A stretch of DNA of 64,000 nucleotides, taken from assembly GCA_900766975.1 (NCBI GenBank), contig CAAFXO010000032.1, positions 40,633-104,632 of the forward strand, given 5' to 3'. Position 1 is the stretch's first letter. The number at the start of each line of letters is the position of its first letter. The translations under genes were made by a program, and so were the position numbers. This DNA comes from Bacteroidales bacterium. Lineage in GTDB: Bacteria; Bacteroidota; Bacteroidia; Bacteroidales; Muribaculaceae. Below are positions 23,121 to 30,891 of the stretch, one piece after another. The notes under the pieces are model-generated. The model was not told where the DNA came from. It made no database searches and worked only from the letters and a program-made list of their open reading frames with translations.

Positions 23121-24812
23121 ATGGGAAATAACAACGTAAATGCTGTCGCCCCAACCAAGGAGTTGCTGCGCGACAAGGCTTGGGCTCGCTGGACCGCGCT
23201 TGCGCTCCTCGCCTTTGCCATGTTCTGTTCATACATCTTTATGGACATCCTCTCTCCGATCAAGGACCTGCTGCAGTCTACTCGCGGCTGGGATTCCACC
23301 GCCTTCGGTACGATGCAAGGATCGGAGACTTTCCTTAACGTATTCATCTTCTTCCTTATCTTCGCAGGTATCATCCTCGATAAGATGGGTGTGCGCTTCA
23401 CTGCCATCCTCTCGGGTGCTGTGATGCTGGTCGGTGCCTATATCAATTATTATGCCCTGACCGATGCATTCGTAGGTAGCGGCCTTGAACGCTGGTTTAC
23501 CGAAAATCTTAACTATATACCCGGTTTCCAGGAACTTGGCATCGCCCCCTTCTATGAGGGTATGCCCGCCTCCGCCAAGCTCTCTGCCGTTGGCTTTATG
23601 ATCTTCGGTTGTGGCGTCGAAATGGCAGGTATCACCGTCAGCCGTGGTATCGTAAAGTGGTTCAAGGGTAAGGAAATGGCGCTCGCCATGGGTTCGGAGA
23701 TGGCTCTCGCCCGTCTCGGCGTTGCCACTTGTATGATCTTCTCCCCCCTCTTCGCCAACCTCGGTGGCACTGTCAGCGTGTCTCGCTCCGTTGCCTTCGG
23801 AGTGGTGCTCCTCCTCATCGCTCTGATCATGTTCATCGTCTATTTCTTCATGGATCGCACCCTCGATAAGCAGAGTGGCGAGGCTGAAGAGAAGGATGAT
23901 CCATTCCGTATCAGCGACCTCGGCAAGATCCTCTCAAGCTGGGCTTTCTGGGTAGTGGCTCTCCTTTGTGTACTCTATTATTCCGCTATCTTCCCATTCC
24001 AGAAGTATGCTGTGAATATGCTCCAATGCAACCTTACTTTCTCCGAACTCCCCGCTGACTCTGTTTGGGCTTCTGATGTGGTGACCGTGATCCAATATGT
24101 CATCATGATCGTCGTGGCCGGTGCTTCTTTTGCCAGCAATTTCTGCAAGGGTAAGGGTATGAAGATCTCGATGCTCTGCCTCGCTATTGTGGCTCTTGTC
24201 GCCTATTGCTATATGGGCTATATGCGTCAGTCGGCTGCTGCCATCTTTGCCGTATTCCCCCTCTTGGCTGTCGGCATCACTCCTATCCTTGGTAATTACG
24301 TTGACTATAAGGGTAAAGCGGCTTCGATGCTCGTGCTCGGTTCGCTCCTCCTTATCGCTTGCCACCTCACATTCGCTTTCATCCTCCCCTTGTTCAAGGG
24401 TTCTGCTGTCGGTGGAGTAGTGGTGGCTTACCTCACCATCCTCGTGCTCGGTGCGTCTTTCTCTCTCGTGCCCGCAGCTCTATGGCCCAGCGTCCCCAAA
24501 CTCGTGGATGCCAAGATCATCGGTTCGGCTTACGCCCTCATCTTCTGGATTCAGAACATCGGTCTCTGGCTATTCCCCATGCTGATCGGTAAGATCCTCG
24601 ATAAGACCAACCCCGATATCGTGCAAGCTGTCACCGACGGCACTATGACTGCCGAACAAGCAGCTGTAAGTTACAATTATACTTGGCCTTTGGTCATGCT
24701 CGCTTGCCTGGGCATCGTAGCTCTTATCCTCGGTTTCATCCTCAAGAGTGTCGACAAGAAGAAAAACATCGGCCTCGAGCTCCCCAACATCCTCCCCGAA
24801 GATCAAAAGTAA
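23121..24812 (+). CDS. MFS transporter of unknown substrate
   Basis: A 563-residue MFS protein with 12 predicted TM segments and a long TM1-TM2 loop region. The early FLIFAGIILDKMGVRF is motif A-like (G...D..G.R), and the central RTLDKQSGEAEEKDDPF is the loop between halves. GITPILGNYVDYKGKAASMLVLGSLLL is the corresponding motif in the second half. The overall layout (RWTALALLAFAMFCSYIFMDILSPI) recalls the MFSD1-like branch, but I would not name a substrate. It ends in a strong terminator. Confidence 0.8.
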   Translation: MGNNNVNAVAPTKELLRDKAWARWTALALLAFAMFCSYIFMDILSPIKDLLQSTRGWDSTAFGTMQGSETFLNVFIFFLIFAGIILDKMGVRFTAILSGAVMLVGAYINYYALTDAFVGSGLERWFTENLNYIPGFQELGIAPFYEGMPASAKLSAVGFMIFGCGVEMAGITVSRGIVKWFKGKEMALAMGSEMALARLGVATCMIFSPLFANLGGTVSVSRSVAFGVVLLLIALIMFIVYFFMDRTLDKQSGEAEEKDDPFRISDLGKILSSWAFWVVALLCVLYYSAIFPFQKYAVNMLQCNLTFSELPADSVWASDVVTVIQYVIMIVVAGASFASNFCKGKGMKISMLCLAIVALVAYCYMGYMRQSAAAIFAVFPLLAVGITPILGNYVDYKGKAASMLVLGSLLLIACHLTFAFILPLFKGSAVGGVVVAYLTILVLGASFSLVPAALWPSVPKLVDAKIIGSAYALIFWIQNIGLWLFPMLIGKILDKTNPDIVQAVTDGTMTAEQAAVSYNYTWPLVMLACLGIVALILGFILKSVDKKKNIGLELPNILPEDQK

Positions 24813-24832
24813 TCTCTATTATAACCATTCTT

Positions 24833-24873
24833 AAAAAAAGAGTGTGTCAGCCCCGCTGACACACTCTTTTTTT
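24833..24873. terminator. Bidirectional-looking terminator after the MFS gene
   Basis: AAAAAAA, then GAGTGTGTCAGC (24840-24851), a 3-nt loop, GCTGACACACTC (24855-24866), then TTTTTTT. It has a 12-bp perfect stem with A and T runs on both sides. Confidence 0.9.
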
Positions 24874-24884
24874 CAAGAATCGAA

Positions 24885-24938
24885 TCCCAATTCCTAATTC
24901 CTAATTCCTAATTCCTCACTCCCAATTCCTAATTCCTA
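24885..24938. repeat. 7-bp tandem array (ATTCCTA family)
   Basis: About seven copies of the heptamer CTAATTC and close variants (CTCACTC, CCAATTC) directly after a terminator. It belongs to the same word family as the arrays at 28503, 28538, 30419 and 47921. Confidence 0.85.
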
Positions 24939-24970
24939 CAATATTTTCCGGCTTTTCGCGTTATCTTATT

Positions 24971-25918
24971 ATGATGCGCTTTTGTAAGTATATCTTTTTA
25001 TTTTGGCTGACTATTGCTTCGGCTCTCCTCCCTCTCGATCTTCGTGGGGAAACCGTGTCGCAAAAGCAAGCCTCTCAGATTGCAGCTACATTCTTCAATG
25101 CAGCCTACGGTATCTATGTCCCTAAGCCAACTTTGGCTTGGAATGGAAAGCAACTCACCACCGATCGCCTTTTCTCTCCCTTCTATATCTACAATCATCC
25201 CAAGGGTGGCTTTGTCATCATCGCCGCCGAGAATAAGGCTTTCCCCATACTCGGTTATAGCCGTACCGGATGTTTCGACAAGAATAAAATCTCGGATGAT
25301 ATGCTCGATCTCCTCAAGCAGTATTCTCTGCAGATCGAGATGATCCGTTATGATTATCGTGCTCCGGTTCGTGCCATCGAAGCATGGCAAAACCTCCCTA
25401 TGGCTATCGACCATATCCTCAACAATCCCTACGATACCCCGGAGTTTCGCTCCATTTCCGACGAACATCGCACCCTGATTGAGTCGATCGATCGTGCCAA
25501 CAACGCTATCATGCTTCCGGCTGCCGTGGAGTTTGAGGTTTATATCCCCGATTATCTCCGCCCTTATACCCTCGACGATATCACTGCCCCCGAGGAGGAG
25601 ATTCCGTTCAAGTTTTATGAGGATTTCTTAGCTGAGATTCGTGCCGAGGAGGAGGCTCGCCTCGCCGCATACGACGAAATTATTGCCCCCACCAAGCCTG
25701 TGGTCTCTTATCTCGGTGGTGCTCATTATGCCATCTCTTTCCCTGAGACGATGCAACTCGCTTTCGTCTATTCCATTCAGGGTTCTAAAGTGCAAGAACG
25801 CTATTTCAAAAATACTCAACTCCTCAATCTCGACTTCTCAGCACTCCCCATAGGTTTCTATGTCCTCCTCGCCATCAGCGACGAGGGGCATATCTATGGC
25901 ATTAAACTATATCGTTGA
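24971..25918 (+). CDS. Secreted protein with freestanding Spi (streptopain-propeptide) domain and T9SS-like tail
   Basis: A 315-residue protein with a signal peptide (about 1-26). Residues 30-125 match the Spi/C10-peptidase propeptide pattern: SQKQASQIAATFFN, FSPFYIYNHPKGGFVIIAAENKAFPILGYSRTGCFD, then a helix. In streptopain and interpain this segment blocks the protease; here no cysteine-protease domain follows. A charged helical stretch (about 200-235) leads to a C-terminal beta module (YSIQGSKVQERYFKNTQLLNLDFSALPIGFYVLLAISDEGHIYGIKLYR) with the layout of type A T9SS sorting tails. It may be a surface or secreted protease inhibitor; that role is inference. Its stop overlaps the vicinity of the next start (2 nt apart). 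Confidence 0.65.
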   Translation: MMRFCKYIFLFWLTIASALLPLDLRGETVSQKQASQIAATFFNAAYGIYVPKPTLAWNGKQLTTDRLFSPFYIYNHPKGGFVIIAAENKAFPILGYSRTGCFDKNKISDDMLDLLKQYSLQIEMIRYDYRAPVRAIEAWQNLPMAIDHILNNPYDTPEFRSISDEHRTLIESIDRANNAIMLPAAVEFEVYIPDYLRPYTLDDITAPEEEIPFKFYEDFLAEIRAEEEARLAAYDEIIAPTKPVVSYLGGAHYAISFPETMQLAFVYSIQGSKVQERYFKNTQLLNLDFSALPIGFYVLLAISDEGHIYGIKLYR

Positions 25919-25920
25919 TC

Positions 25921-26184
25921 ATGGGTAAAGTTACTGAATCCAAAGCCTTCGCCGCTATCGCTCTTCTTTTGGTGGTCACCACGATCATCTTCTCGGTCGT
26001 GGCCGGCCTGTCGCAGTTGAGCCTGATACCTCTATTCTTCTGCTTTATCGCTGCTTTCAGCCACGTCATGTCACTCATGCTCAAGCGTATGAGCATGGCA
26101 GCCTCGCGCAAACTCGATATCTGCGCCTTAGTCTGCATCATCCTTTTCTTTATCTCTTTCGTAGTGATCTGCTTCGTCGGCTAA
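25921..26184 (+). CDS. Small three-TM membrane protein, unknown
   Basis: An 87-residue protein that begins 2 nt after the preceding stop, so it is probably translated with it. Three hydrophobic segments (about 9-31, 34-52, 66-86) are separated by short basic loops (LKRMSMAASRKLD). I do not recognise the family. Similar small membrane proteins are common in Bacteroidetes genomes. It converges with the YciO-type gene, 28 nt away. Confidence 0.6.
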   Translation: MGKVTESKAFAAIALLLVVTTIIFSVVAGLSQLSLIPLFFCFIAAFSHVMSLMLKRMSMAASRKLDICALVCIILFFISFVVICFVG

Positions 26185-26212
26185 GAGCGAGTCCCTTCTG
26201 ACCCGTAGCCGC

Positions 26213-26815
26213 TTAATCCATCTTCCCTAAGCCTTCGCGGATTATCTCAGGCTCATCGAGTGTGCAGTCTACGATGGTCGATACCTCGGTCGTACCCGGA
26301 TCTCCCTCCACCATAATGTCCACTCTCCCTTCGTAGGCCTCGGAGATTAATTCCGGATTGATGGCATAGTCTTCATCTTCATATTCTATACTCGTCGTAA
26401 TCAGCGGATTGCCCAAATGCTCCACCAAGTCAGTGGCAAACTGATTGTCGGGTATTCTGATTCCCACAGTCTTCCTCCCCTTGAAGGCTCGCGGCAGGGT
26501 AGAGGCTGATTTGAACAGGAAGGTAAAGGGCCCGGGACAATACTCTTTGAGTAATCTGAAACCCTTGTCGTCAATCCGCGAGTATTCCGCTGCCATCGAA
26601 ATCTCGCAGCAGATGATCGATAGATTCGTCTTATCCGGATTGATGTTCTTTAATTTGCATATCCGATCCACCACCTTGATATTCAGCGCATCCCCTACGA
26701 TGGCATACATCGTGTCGGTCGGGATGATCGCGATTTCTCCCTCTTTCAGTCGCTGACTCAATTGCTCAAGCTGCTGCTCGGATGCTTTATTGTTCCATAT
26801 TTTGATACTCTTCAT
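26213..26815 (-). CDS. Sua5/YciO/YrdC-fold protein (YciO-like)
   Basis: A 200-residue protein. GEIAIIPTDTMYAIVGDALN is the ATP/threonine-binding start of the YrdC fold, and PGPFTFLFKSA, KTVGIRIPDN, PLITTSI and STIVDCT follow in order. The usual KxR(P)...KPL tRNA-modification signature appears as KLKNINPDKTNLSII, and the C-terminal part (FRLLKEYCPGPFTFLFK) resembles E. coli YciO more than TsaC. There is no Sua5-type C-terminal domain. It may or may not be the threonylcarbamoyl-AMP synthase of this cell. It is divergent from mtnN. Confidence 0.82.
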   Translation of the reverse strand: MKSIKIWNNKASEQQLEQLSQRLKEGEIAIIPTDTMYAIVGDALNIKVVDRICKLKNINPDKTNLSIICCEISMAAEYSRIDDKGFRLLKEYCPGPFTFLFKSASTLPRAFKGRKTVGIRIPDNQFATDLVEHLGNPLITTSIEYEDEDYAINPELISEAYEGRVDIMVEGDPGTTEVSTIVDCTLDEPEIIREGLGKMD

Positions 26816-26838
26816 GGCATTTCTTCCTTTTGTTATTT

Positions 26839-26884
26839 CTCGTTATTTTTTTCTCAATGATACTCGTTATTTTAATATCAATGA
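26839..26884. repeat. 22-bp direct repeat pair upstream of mtnN
   Basis: CTCGTTATTTT followed by four variable bases and TCAATGA occurs at 26839-26860 and 26863-26884, two bases apart (18 of 22 positions identical). It lies between the divergent yciO-like and mtnN genes, just upstream of the mtnN -7 box, where a regulator could bind. Confidence 0.7.
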
Positions 26885-26916
26885 CGTTTTAACTGCGAAA
26901 ATAAAAAATTTATTGT

Positions 26917-26924
26917 TAATTTTG
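26917..26924 (+). promoter_or_regulatory. -7 box for mtnN
   Basis: TAATTTTG, 21 nt before the ATG; no good -33 TTTG is seen at the expected distance. Confidence 0.55.
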
Positions 26925-26945
26925 TAACATATTAGTAAGTTTCTT

Positions 26946-27635
26946 ATGAAAATCGCAATAATTGTAGCTATGCAGAAGGAATTAAACCTCCTTCTTCAGC
27001 AACTCGAAACCCGAACGGAACAAGTTATAGATGATTTCACCATCTATCATGGACTCCTCTCCGGCCATGATGTGATCGTGGCTCAATGTGGCATCGGCAA
27101 GGTCAATGCCGCTCTCCGCACTTGGAACATCATCGAGACTTGTCATCCCGATTTGATCATCAATTCCGGAGTGGCTGGTGGCGTCGACCCATCGATGGCT
27201 ATCGGCTCTATACTCGTGGCTGACCGTGTCGCTTACCATGATGTGTGGTGCGGCCCCGGCACTATCACCGGTCAAGCCGATTCTTGCCCCCTCTATTTCA
27301 GACCCTCCGACCCCGGTCTAGACATAATGCACCTTATTGCTGACGATTCTGAGCTCGATATCCGTTTCGGTCTCCTATGTAGCGGCGATTCCTTCATCTC
27401 TACGCCCGAGCAAGTCAAGAAGATCAAGAGCGCTTTCGACGATGCCCTCGGTTGCGACATGGAGTCTGCCGCCATAGCTCATGCCTGCCATCAGCGTGGC
27501 GTCCCTTTCATGATCGTGCGCGTCATGAGCGATATGCCCGGCGGTGAGGATAATATCTCGCAGTATCAAAATTTCTGGAGCGATGCCCCAGCCCACACTT
27601 TCGCTGTGGTTCGTGAGCTTATCGACAGGCTTTAA
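26946..27635 (+). CDS. mtnN: 5'-methylthioadenosine/S-adenosylhomocysteine nucleosidase
   Basis: A 229-residue PNP/UDP-fold nucleosidase: IIVAMQKELNLLL with the catalytic Glu12-equivalent (E12), CGIGKVNAA, INSGVAGGVDP, GDSFIST, CDMESAAIAHAC (substrate-binding Met-Glu) and RVMSD with the catalytic Asp. It hydrolyses MTA and SAH, also 5'-deoxyadenosine, feeding the methyl cycle and quorum-signal precursor routes. No luxS is in the window. Confidence 0.93.
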   Translation: MKIAIIVAMQKELNLLLQQLETRTEQVIDDFTIYHGLLSGHDVIVAQCGIGKVNAALRTWNIIETCHPDLIINSGVAGGVDPSMAIGSILVADRVAYHDVWCGPGTITGQADSCPLYFRPSDPGLDIMHLIADDSELDIRFGLLCSGDSFISTPEQVKKIKSAFDDALGCDMESAAIAHACHQRGVPFMIVRVMSDMPGGEDNISQYQNFWSDAPAHTFAVVRELIDRL

Positions 27636-27709
27636 GTCGCTCGCTCCAAGTCTTTTCTTATCAATAAGTTGATCAGTTCCTGTTAAAGCATTAATATAAT
27701 TTTACCACT

Positions 27710-28507
27710 GTGCATACCAAAGAAGAAAAATTAAAGGCTATGGGCGAGCTACTCGATGTGCTCGACACCCTGCGCCTTAAGTGCCCTTGGGATCGTAAGC
27801 AAACCAATGAGTCGCTTCGTCCCAACACTATCGAGGAGGTTTATGAGTTGTGCGATGCTCTGATTGCCAACGATACTGCCAATATCTGCAAGGAGCTCGG
27901 CGATGTGCTCCTCCATGTCGCTTTCTATGCCAAAATCGCCGAGGAAAAGGGTGATTTCGATTTCGCCGATGTCTGCACCAAACTCACCAAGAAGTTGATC
28001 TTCCGTCATCCTCATATCTATGGCAATGTCGATGCCGAAACTCCCGAGCAGGTCTCGCAAAACTGGGAGAAGATCAAACAGAAGGAGAAGGATGGCAATA
28101 AGACTGTTCTCTCCGGCGTGCCGGCGGCTCTCCCCGCTCTGATTAAGGCGAAACGTGTCCAGGAGAAGGCGGCTAATGTCGGCTTCGATTGGGAGAAACG
28201 TGAGGATGTCTGGGATAAAGTCAAGGAGGAAGTAGCTGAAGTTGAAGCTGAAATGAAGTCTGCCACCGATGCCCCCGCCGATCTCGAAGCGGAGTTCGGT
28301 GATCTCCTCTTCGCTATCATCAATGCAGCTCGTCTTTATGGCGTCGACCCTGAGAATGCCCTCGAACATACCAACCGTAAGTTCATCGCTCGCTTCAATC
28401 ACCTCGAGAAGCGCCTCAAGGAGAATAACCTCAATTTCTCCGATGTCTCCCTCCCCGAGATGGACCAATATTGGGATGAAGCCAAATCCTTAGGCATCAA
28501 TTCATAA
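27710..28507 (+). CDS. mazG: Nucleoside triphosphate pyrophosphohydrolase MazG
   Basis: A 265-residue two-domain MazG. Start GTG at 27710 (an ATG at 27739 would still keep the whole catalytic part). CPWDRKQTNESLRPNTIEEVYELCDAL holds the EExxE-type metal site, ELGDVLLHVAFYA the ExxD, and the second half repeats it (EVAEVEAEMKSA, EAEFGDLLFAIINAARLYGVDPENALEHTNRKF). It hydrolyses (d)NTPs to NMPs; in E. coli it also affects ppGpp levels after starvation. It stands 74 nt after mtnN. Confidence 0.95.
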   Translation: MHTKEEKLKAMGELLDVLDTLRLKCPWDRKQTNESLRPNTIEEVYELCDALIANDTANICKELGDVLLHVAFYAKIAEEKGDFDFADVCTKLTKKLIFRHPHIYGNVDAETPEQVSQNWEKIKQKEKDGNKTVLSGVPAALPALIKAKRVQEKAANVGFDWEKREDVWDKVKEEVAEVEAEMKSATDAPADLEAEFGDLLFAIINAARLYGVDPENALEHTNRKFIARFNHLEKRLKENNLNFSDVSLPEMDQYWDEAKSLGINS

Positions 28508-28530
28508 TGCATAATTCATAATTCATAATG
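28503..28530. repeat. 7-bp tandem array (ATAATTC)
   Basis: Four copies of ATAATTC or ATAATGC/ATAATGA, beginning inside the mazG stop codon region. Confidence 0.75.
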
Positions 28531-28537
28531 AATGATT

Positions 28538-28577
28538 TCCTAACTCCTCATTCCTCATTCCTCATTCCTCATTCCTA
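28538..28577. repeat. 7-bp tandem array (TCCTCAT)
   Basis: Four perfect CTCATTC units flanked by CTAACTC and CTAAATC variants, ending 16 nt before the topB start. Confidence 0.82.
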
Positions 28578-28593
28578 AATCCCCCTGCCTGCT

Positions 28594-30417
28594 TTGAAAC
28601 TCTGCATTACTGAGAAACCATCTGTCGGTCGCGATATCGCTCGTATCCTCGGTGCCACCACCTCCCGTGAGGGCTATATCGAGGGCAATGGATATTGCGT
28701 CACTTGGACTTTCGGCCACCTCTGCGAACTCAAGGAACCTGCCGATTACAAACCAAATTGGAAATCTTGGGCACTCACCCTTCTCCCTATGGTGCCCGAG
28801 AAGTTTGGCATTCGCCTGAAAAATGACTCCGGCATCCAACGCCAGTTTGAAGTTATCAAGTCGCTCATCGAGGTTTGCGATGAGGTGATCAACTGCGGTG
28901 ACGCCGGTCAGGAGGGTGAACTCATTCAGCGTTGGGTCATGCAGAAGGCAGGTTGCAAGAAACCGGTACGCCGTCTATGGATCAATTCCATGACCGACGA
29001 GGCTATCCGTGAGGGTTTCAACAATCTCCGTCAGCAGTCGGAACTTGAGTCTCTTTATACCGCCGGTCTCTGCCGTGCCATCGGCGACTGGCTCCTCGGT
29101 ATTAACGCCACTCGACTCTATACTATCAAATATGGCACCAACCGCCAGATTCTATCCGTAGGTCGTGTCCAGACACCTACTCTTGCCCTGATCGTGAAGC
29201 GTCAGAAGGAGATCGAAGAGTTCGTGCCCAAGGATTCTTACGAGGTGCGTACCAAATATCGAGATGTCAATTTCGTATCTACTCTCAAACCTTTCGACAC
29301 CGAAGAGGAGGGTATGAAGGTCATCGACCAGATCCGAAATCTCCCTCTTGAGATCACCGACGTGCAGAAGAAAAAGGGACGGGAAGCTCCCCCAAGGCTC
29401 TTCGACCTTACCTCACTCCAAGTGGAGTGTAATAAGAAGTATGGCATGAGTGCCGATCTGACTCTCCGCACCATCCAGTCGCTCTATGAGAAGAAGTTGA
29501 CCACCTACCCGCGTGTCGACACCACCTATCTCCCGGAGGATGTATACCCCAAGTGTCCCGCTATCTTGCGATCTCTCGCACCTTACGCTCCTCTTGTCTC
29601 CCCGATTATCGACAAAAAACTCCCCAAGAGCAAGAAGGTATTCGACAATGCAAAGATCACCGACCACCATGCTATAATCCCAACCGGTCAGAGCATCCCC
29701 GGCAATCTTACCCTCGACGAAAAACGTACTTTCCATATCATAGCACTGAGATTTATCTCCGTGTTCTATCCCGACTGCATCTTCCAGCAGACCACCGTGG
29801 CTGCTCATGTCGATAAGGTCAATTTCAAAGCCACCGGCCGTGTCATCACCGATCGCGGTTGGAAGGCTGTCTACGATTCCGGCAAGGATGCTAAGGATAC
29901 AAATCCCGCCAAGGAGTCTAAGGAGGCTGAGTCGGATGCCAAAGAATTGCCCCCATTCACTGTCGGCGAGTCGGGACCTCACATACCATTCCTCGGCAAG
30001 AAAACCACCCAACCACCCAAGTATTACACCGAGGGTACACTCCTCAAAGCTATGGAAACTGCTGGCTCTACCGTCGACGACGAAGAACTCCGTGAGTCGC
30101 TCAAAGCCAACGGCATAGGGCGCCCATCCACTCGCGCTGCAATCATCGAAACCCTCTACAAACGAGGATATATCCGTCAAGAGAGAAAATCCCTCCGTGC
30201 CACAGAAGCCGGTATCGAACTCATCTCCCTAATCAAAGAGGAACTCCTCAAAAGCGCCAAACTCACCGGCATCTGGGAATCAAAACTCCGCAGCATCGAA
30301 CGAGGCACCTACAGCGCCCCCCAATTCATCGCCGAATTAAAACAAATGATCCAAGAGATAACCCGAGCCGTAATGCTCGACAACTCCAACCGCCGCATCT
30401 CCGCCAACCAAAAGTAA
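28594..30417 (+). CDS. topB: DNA topoisomerase III
   Basis: A 607-residue type IA topoisomerase starting with TTG at 28594: the Toprim domain must begin LCITEKPSVGRDIARILGA and no ATG precedes it in frame. Seen: INCGDAGQEGELI (acidic Toprim triad), VGRVQTPTLALIVKR, LTTYPRVDTTYL with catalytic Tyr305, and GIGRPSTRAAIIETL. It lacks C-terminal zinc ribbons, so it is the short TopB form. It acts on single-stranded DNA in decatenation. Chromosomal context (mazG upstream) argues against a mobile-element TraE-like copy. Confidence 0.93.
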   Translation: MKLCITEKPSVGRDIARILGATTSREGYIEGNGYCVTWTFGHLCELKEPADYKPNWKSWALTLLPMVPEKFGIRLKNDSGIQRQFEVIKSLIEVCDEVINCGDAGQEGELIQRWVMQKAGCKKPVRRLWINSMTDEAIREGFNNLRQQSELESLYTAGLCRAIGDWLLGINATRLYTIKYGTNRQILSVGRVQTPTLALIVKRQKEIEEFVPKDSYEVRTKYRDVNFVSTLKPFDTEEEGMKVIDQIRNLPLEITDVQKKKGREAPPRLFDLTSLQVECNKKYGMSADLTLRTIQSLYEKKLTTYPRVDTTYLPEDVYPKCPAILRSLAPYAPLVSPIIDKKLPKSKKVFDNAKITDHHAIIPTGQSIPGNLTLDEKRTFHIIALRFISVFYPDCIFQQTTVAAHVDKVNFKATGRVITDRGWKAVYDSGKDAKDTNPAKESKEAESDAKELPPFTVGESGPHIPFLGKKTTQPPKYYTEGTLLKAMETAGSTVDDEELRESLKANGIGRPSTRAAIIETLYKRGYIRQERKSLRATEAGIELISLIKEELLKSAKLTGIWESKLRSIERGTYSAPQFIAELKQMIQEITRAVMLDNSNRRISANQK

Positions 30418-30418
30418 C

Positions 30419-30512
30419 TCCCAATTCCTAACTCCTAATTCCTAATTCCTAATTCCTAATTCCTAATTCCTAACTCCTAATTCCTAACTCCTAATTCCTA
30501 ACTCCTAATTCC
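30419..30512. repeat. Longest 7-bp tandem array (CTAATTC/CTAACTC)
   Basis: About 13 copies of the heptamer, 94 bp, filling the gap between the topB stop and the next small ORF. CTAATTC and CTAACTC alternate irregularly. Confidence 0.9.
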
Positions 30513-30513
30513 C

Positions 30514-30762
30514 ATGAGCATCTCTCTCCAATACGCCATAGTCTTCCTAATCCTGCTCTTAGTGGCAATATGGATCATAGTCTCCCTAATCCGCCACCGA
30601 AAGACCCCCGACACCCACTGCCCCGGTTGCACCCAAACCAACTGCCCCATAAAATCCCTCCCCAAAAAGCCCCCCCCCTCCTGCCCGGCCCCCACCCGCG
30701 CCTCCCACCCCGACTCCTCCCGCCCCCCCCCCTCCCACTCCGACCCCGCCATGTCGCGATAG
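30514..30762 (+). CDS. Small membrane protein with CPGC...C motif and Pro-rich tail
   Basis: An 82-residue frame: one TM (about 6-27), a basic stretch (LIRHRK), then HCPGCTQTNCPIKS and a Pro/Ser-rich tail. The N-terminal half resembles the FeoB-associated Cys-rich membrane proteins of Bacteroidetes, though no feoB is nearby. The tail is encoded by C-rich DNA and may be a recent frame-through; the real protein may be only the first ~55 residues of conserved type. The ATG directly abuts the heptamer array. Confidence 0.5.
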   Translation: MSISLQYAIVFLILLLVAIWIIVSLIRHRKTPDTHCPGCTQTNCPIKSLPKKPPPSCPAPTRASHPDSSRPPPSHSDPAMSR

Positions 30763-30770
30763 CTACCGTG

Positions 30771-30797
30771 TCAGCCGATTCCATCGGCTGATTTACC
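30771..30797 (+). terminator. Hairpin after the small Cys protein, possible terminator
   Basis: TCAGCCGAT (30771-30779) and ATCGGCTGA (30783-30791) with a 3-nt loop, followed by only TTTACC, so termination would be weak. Confidence 0.45.
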
Positions 30798-30866
30798 AGC
30801 CCCTCCTCCTCCCACCTCCCCCCCCCCATTTTTTTCTTTTTTATAGTTATTATCTGAAATTTTTGC

Positions 30867-30874
30867 TATCTTTG
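30867..30874 (+). promoter_or_regulatory. -7 box for the TPR-AraC regulator
   Basis: TATCTTTG, 17 nt before the GTG start at 30892. The -33 element is not clear. Confidence 0.5.
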
Positions 30875-30891
30875 TGCTAAATATTAGAAGT

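Noticed and set aside
30419..30512. CRISPR-like array
   Set aside because: The unit is 7 bp with no spacers and no cas genes in the window; it is a simple tandem repeat.
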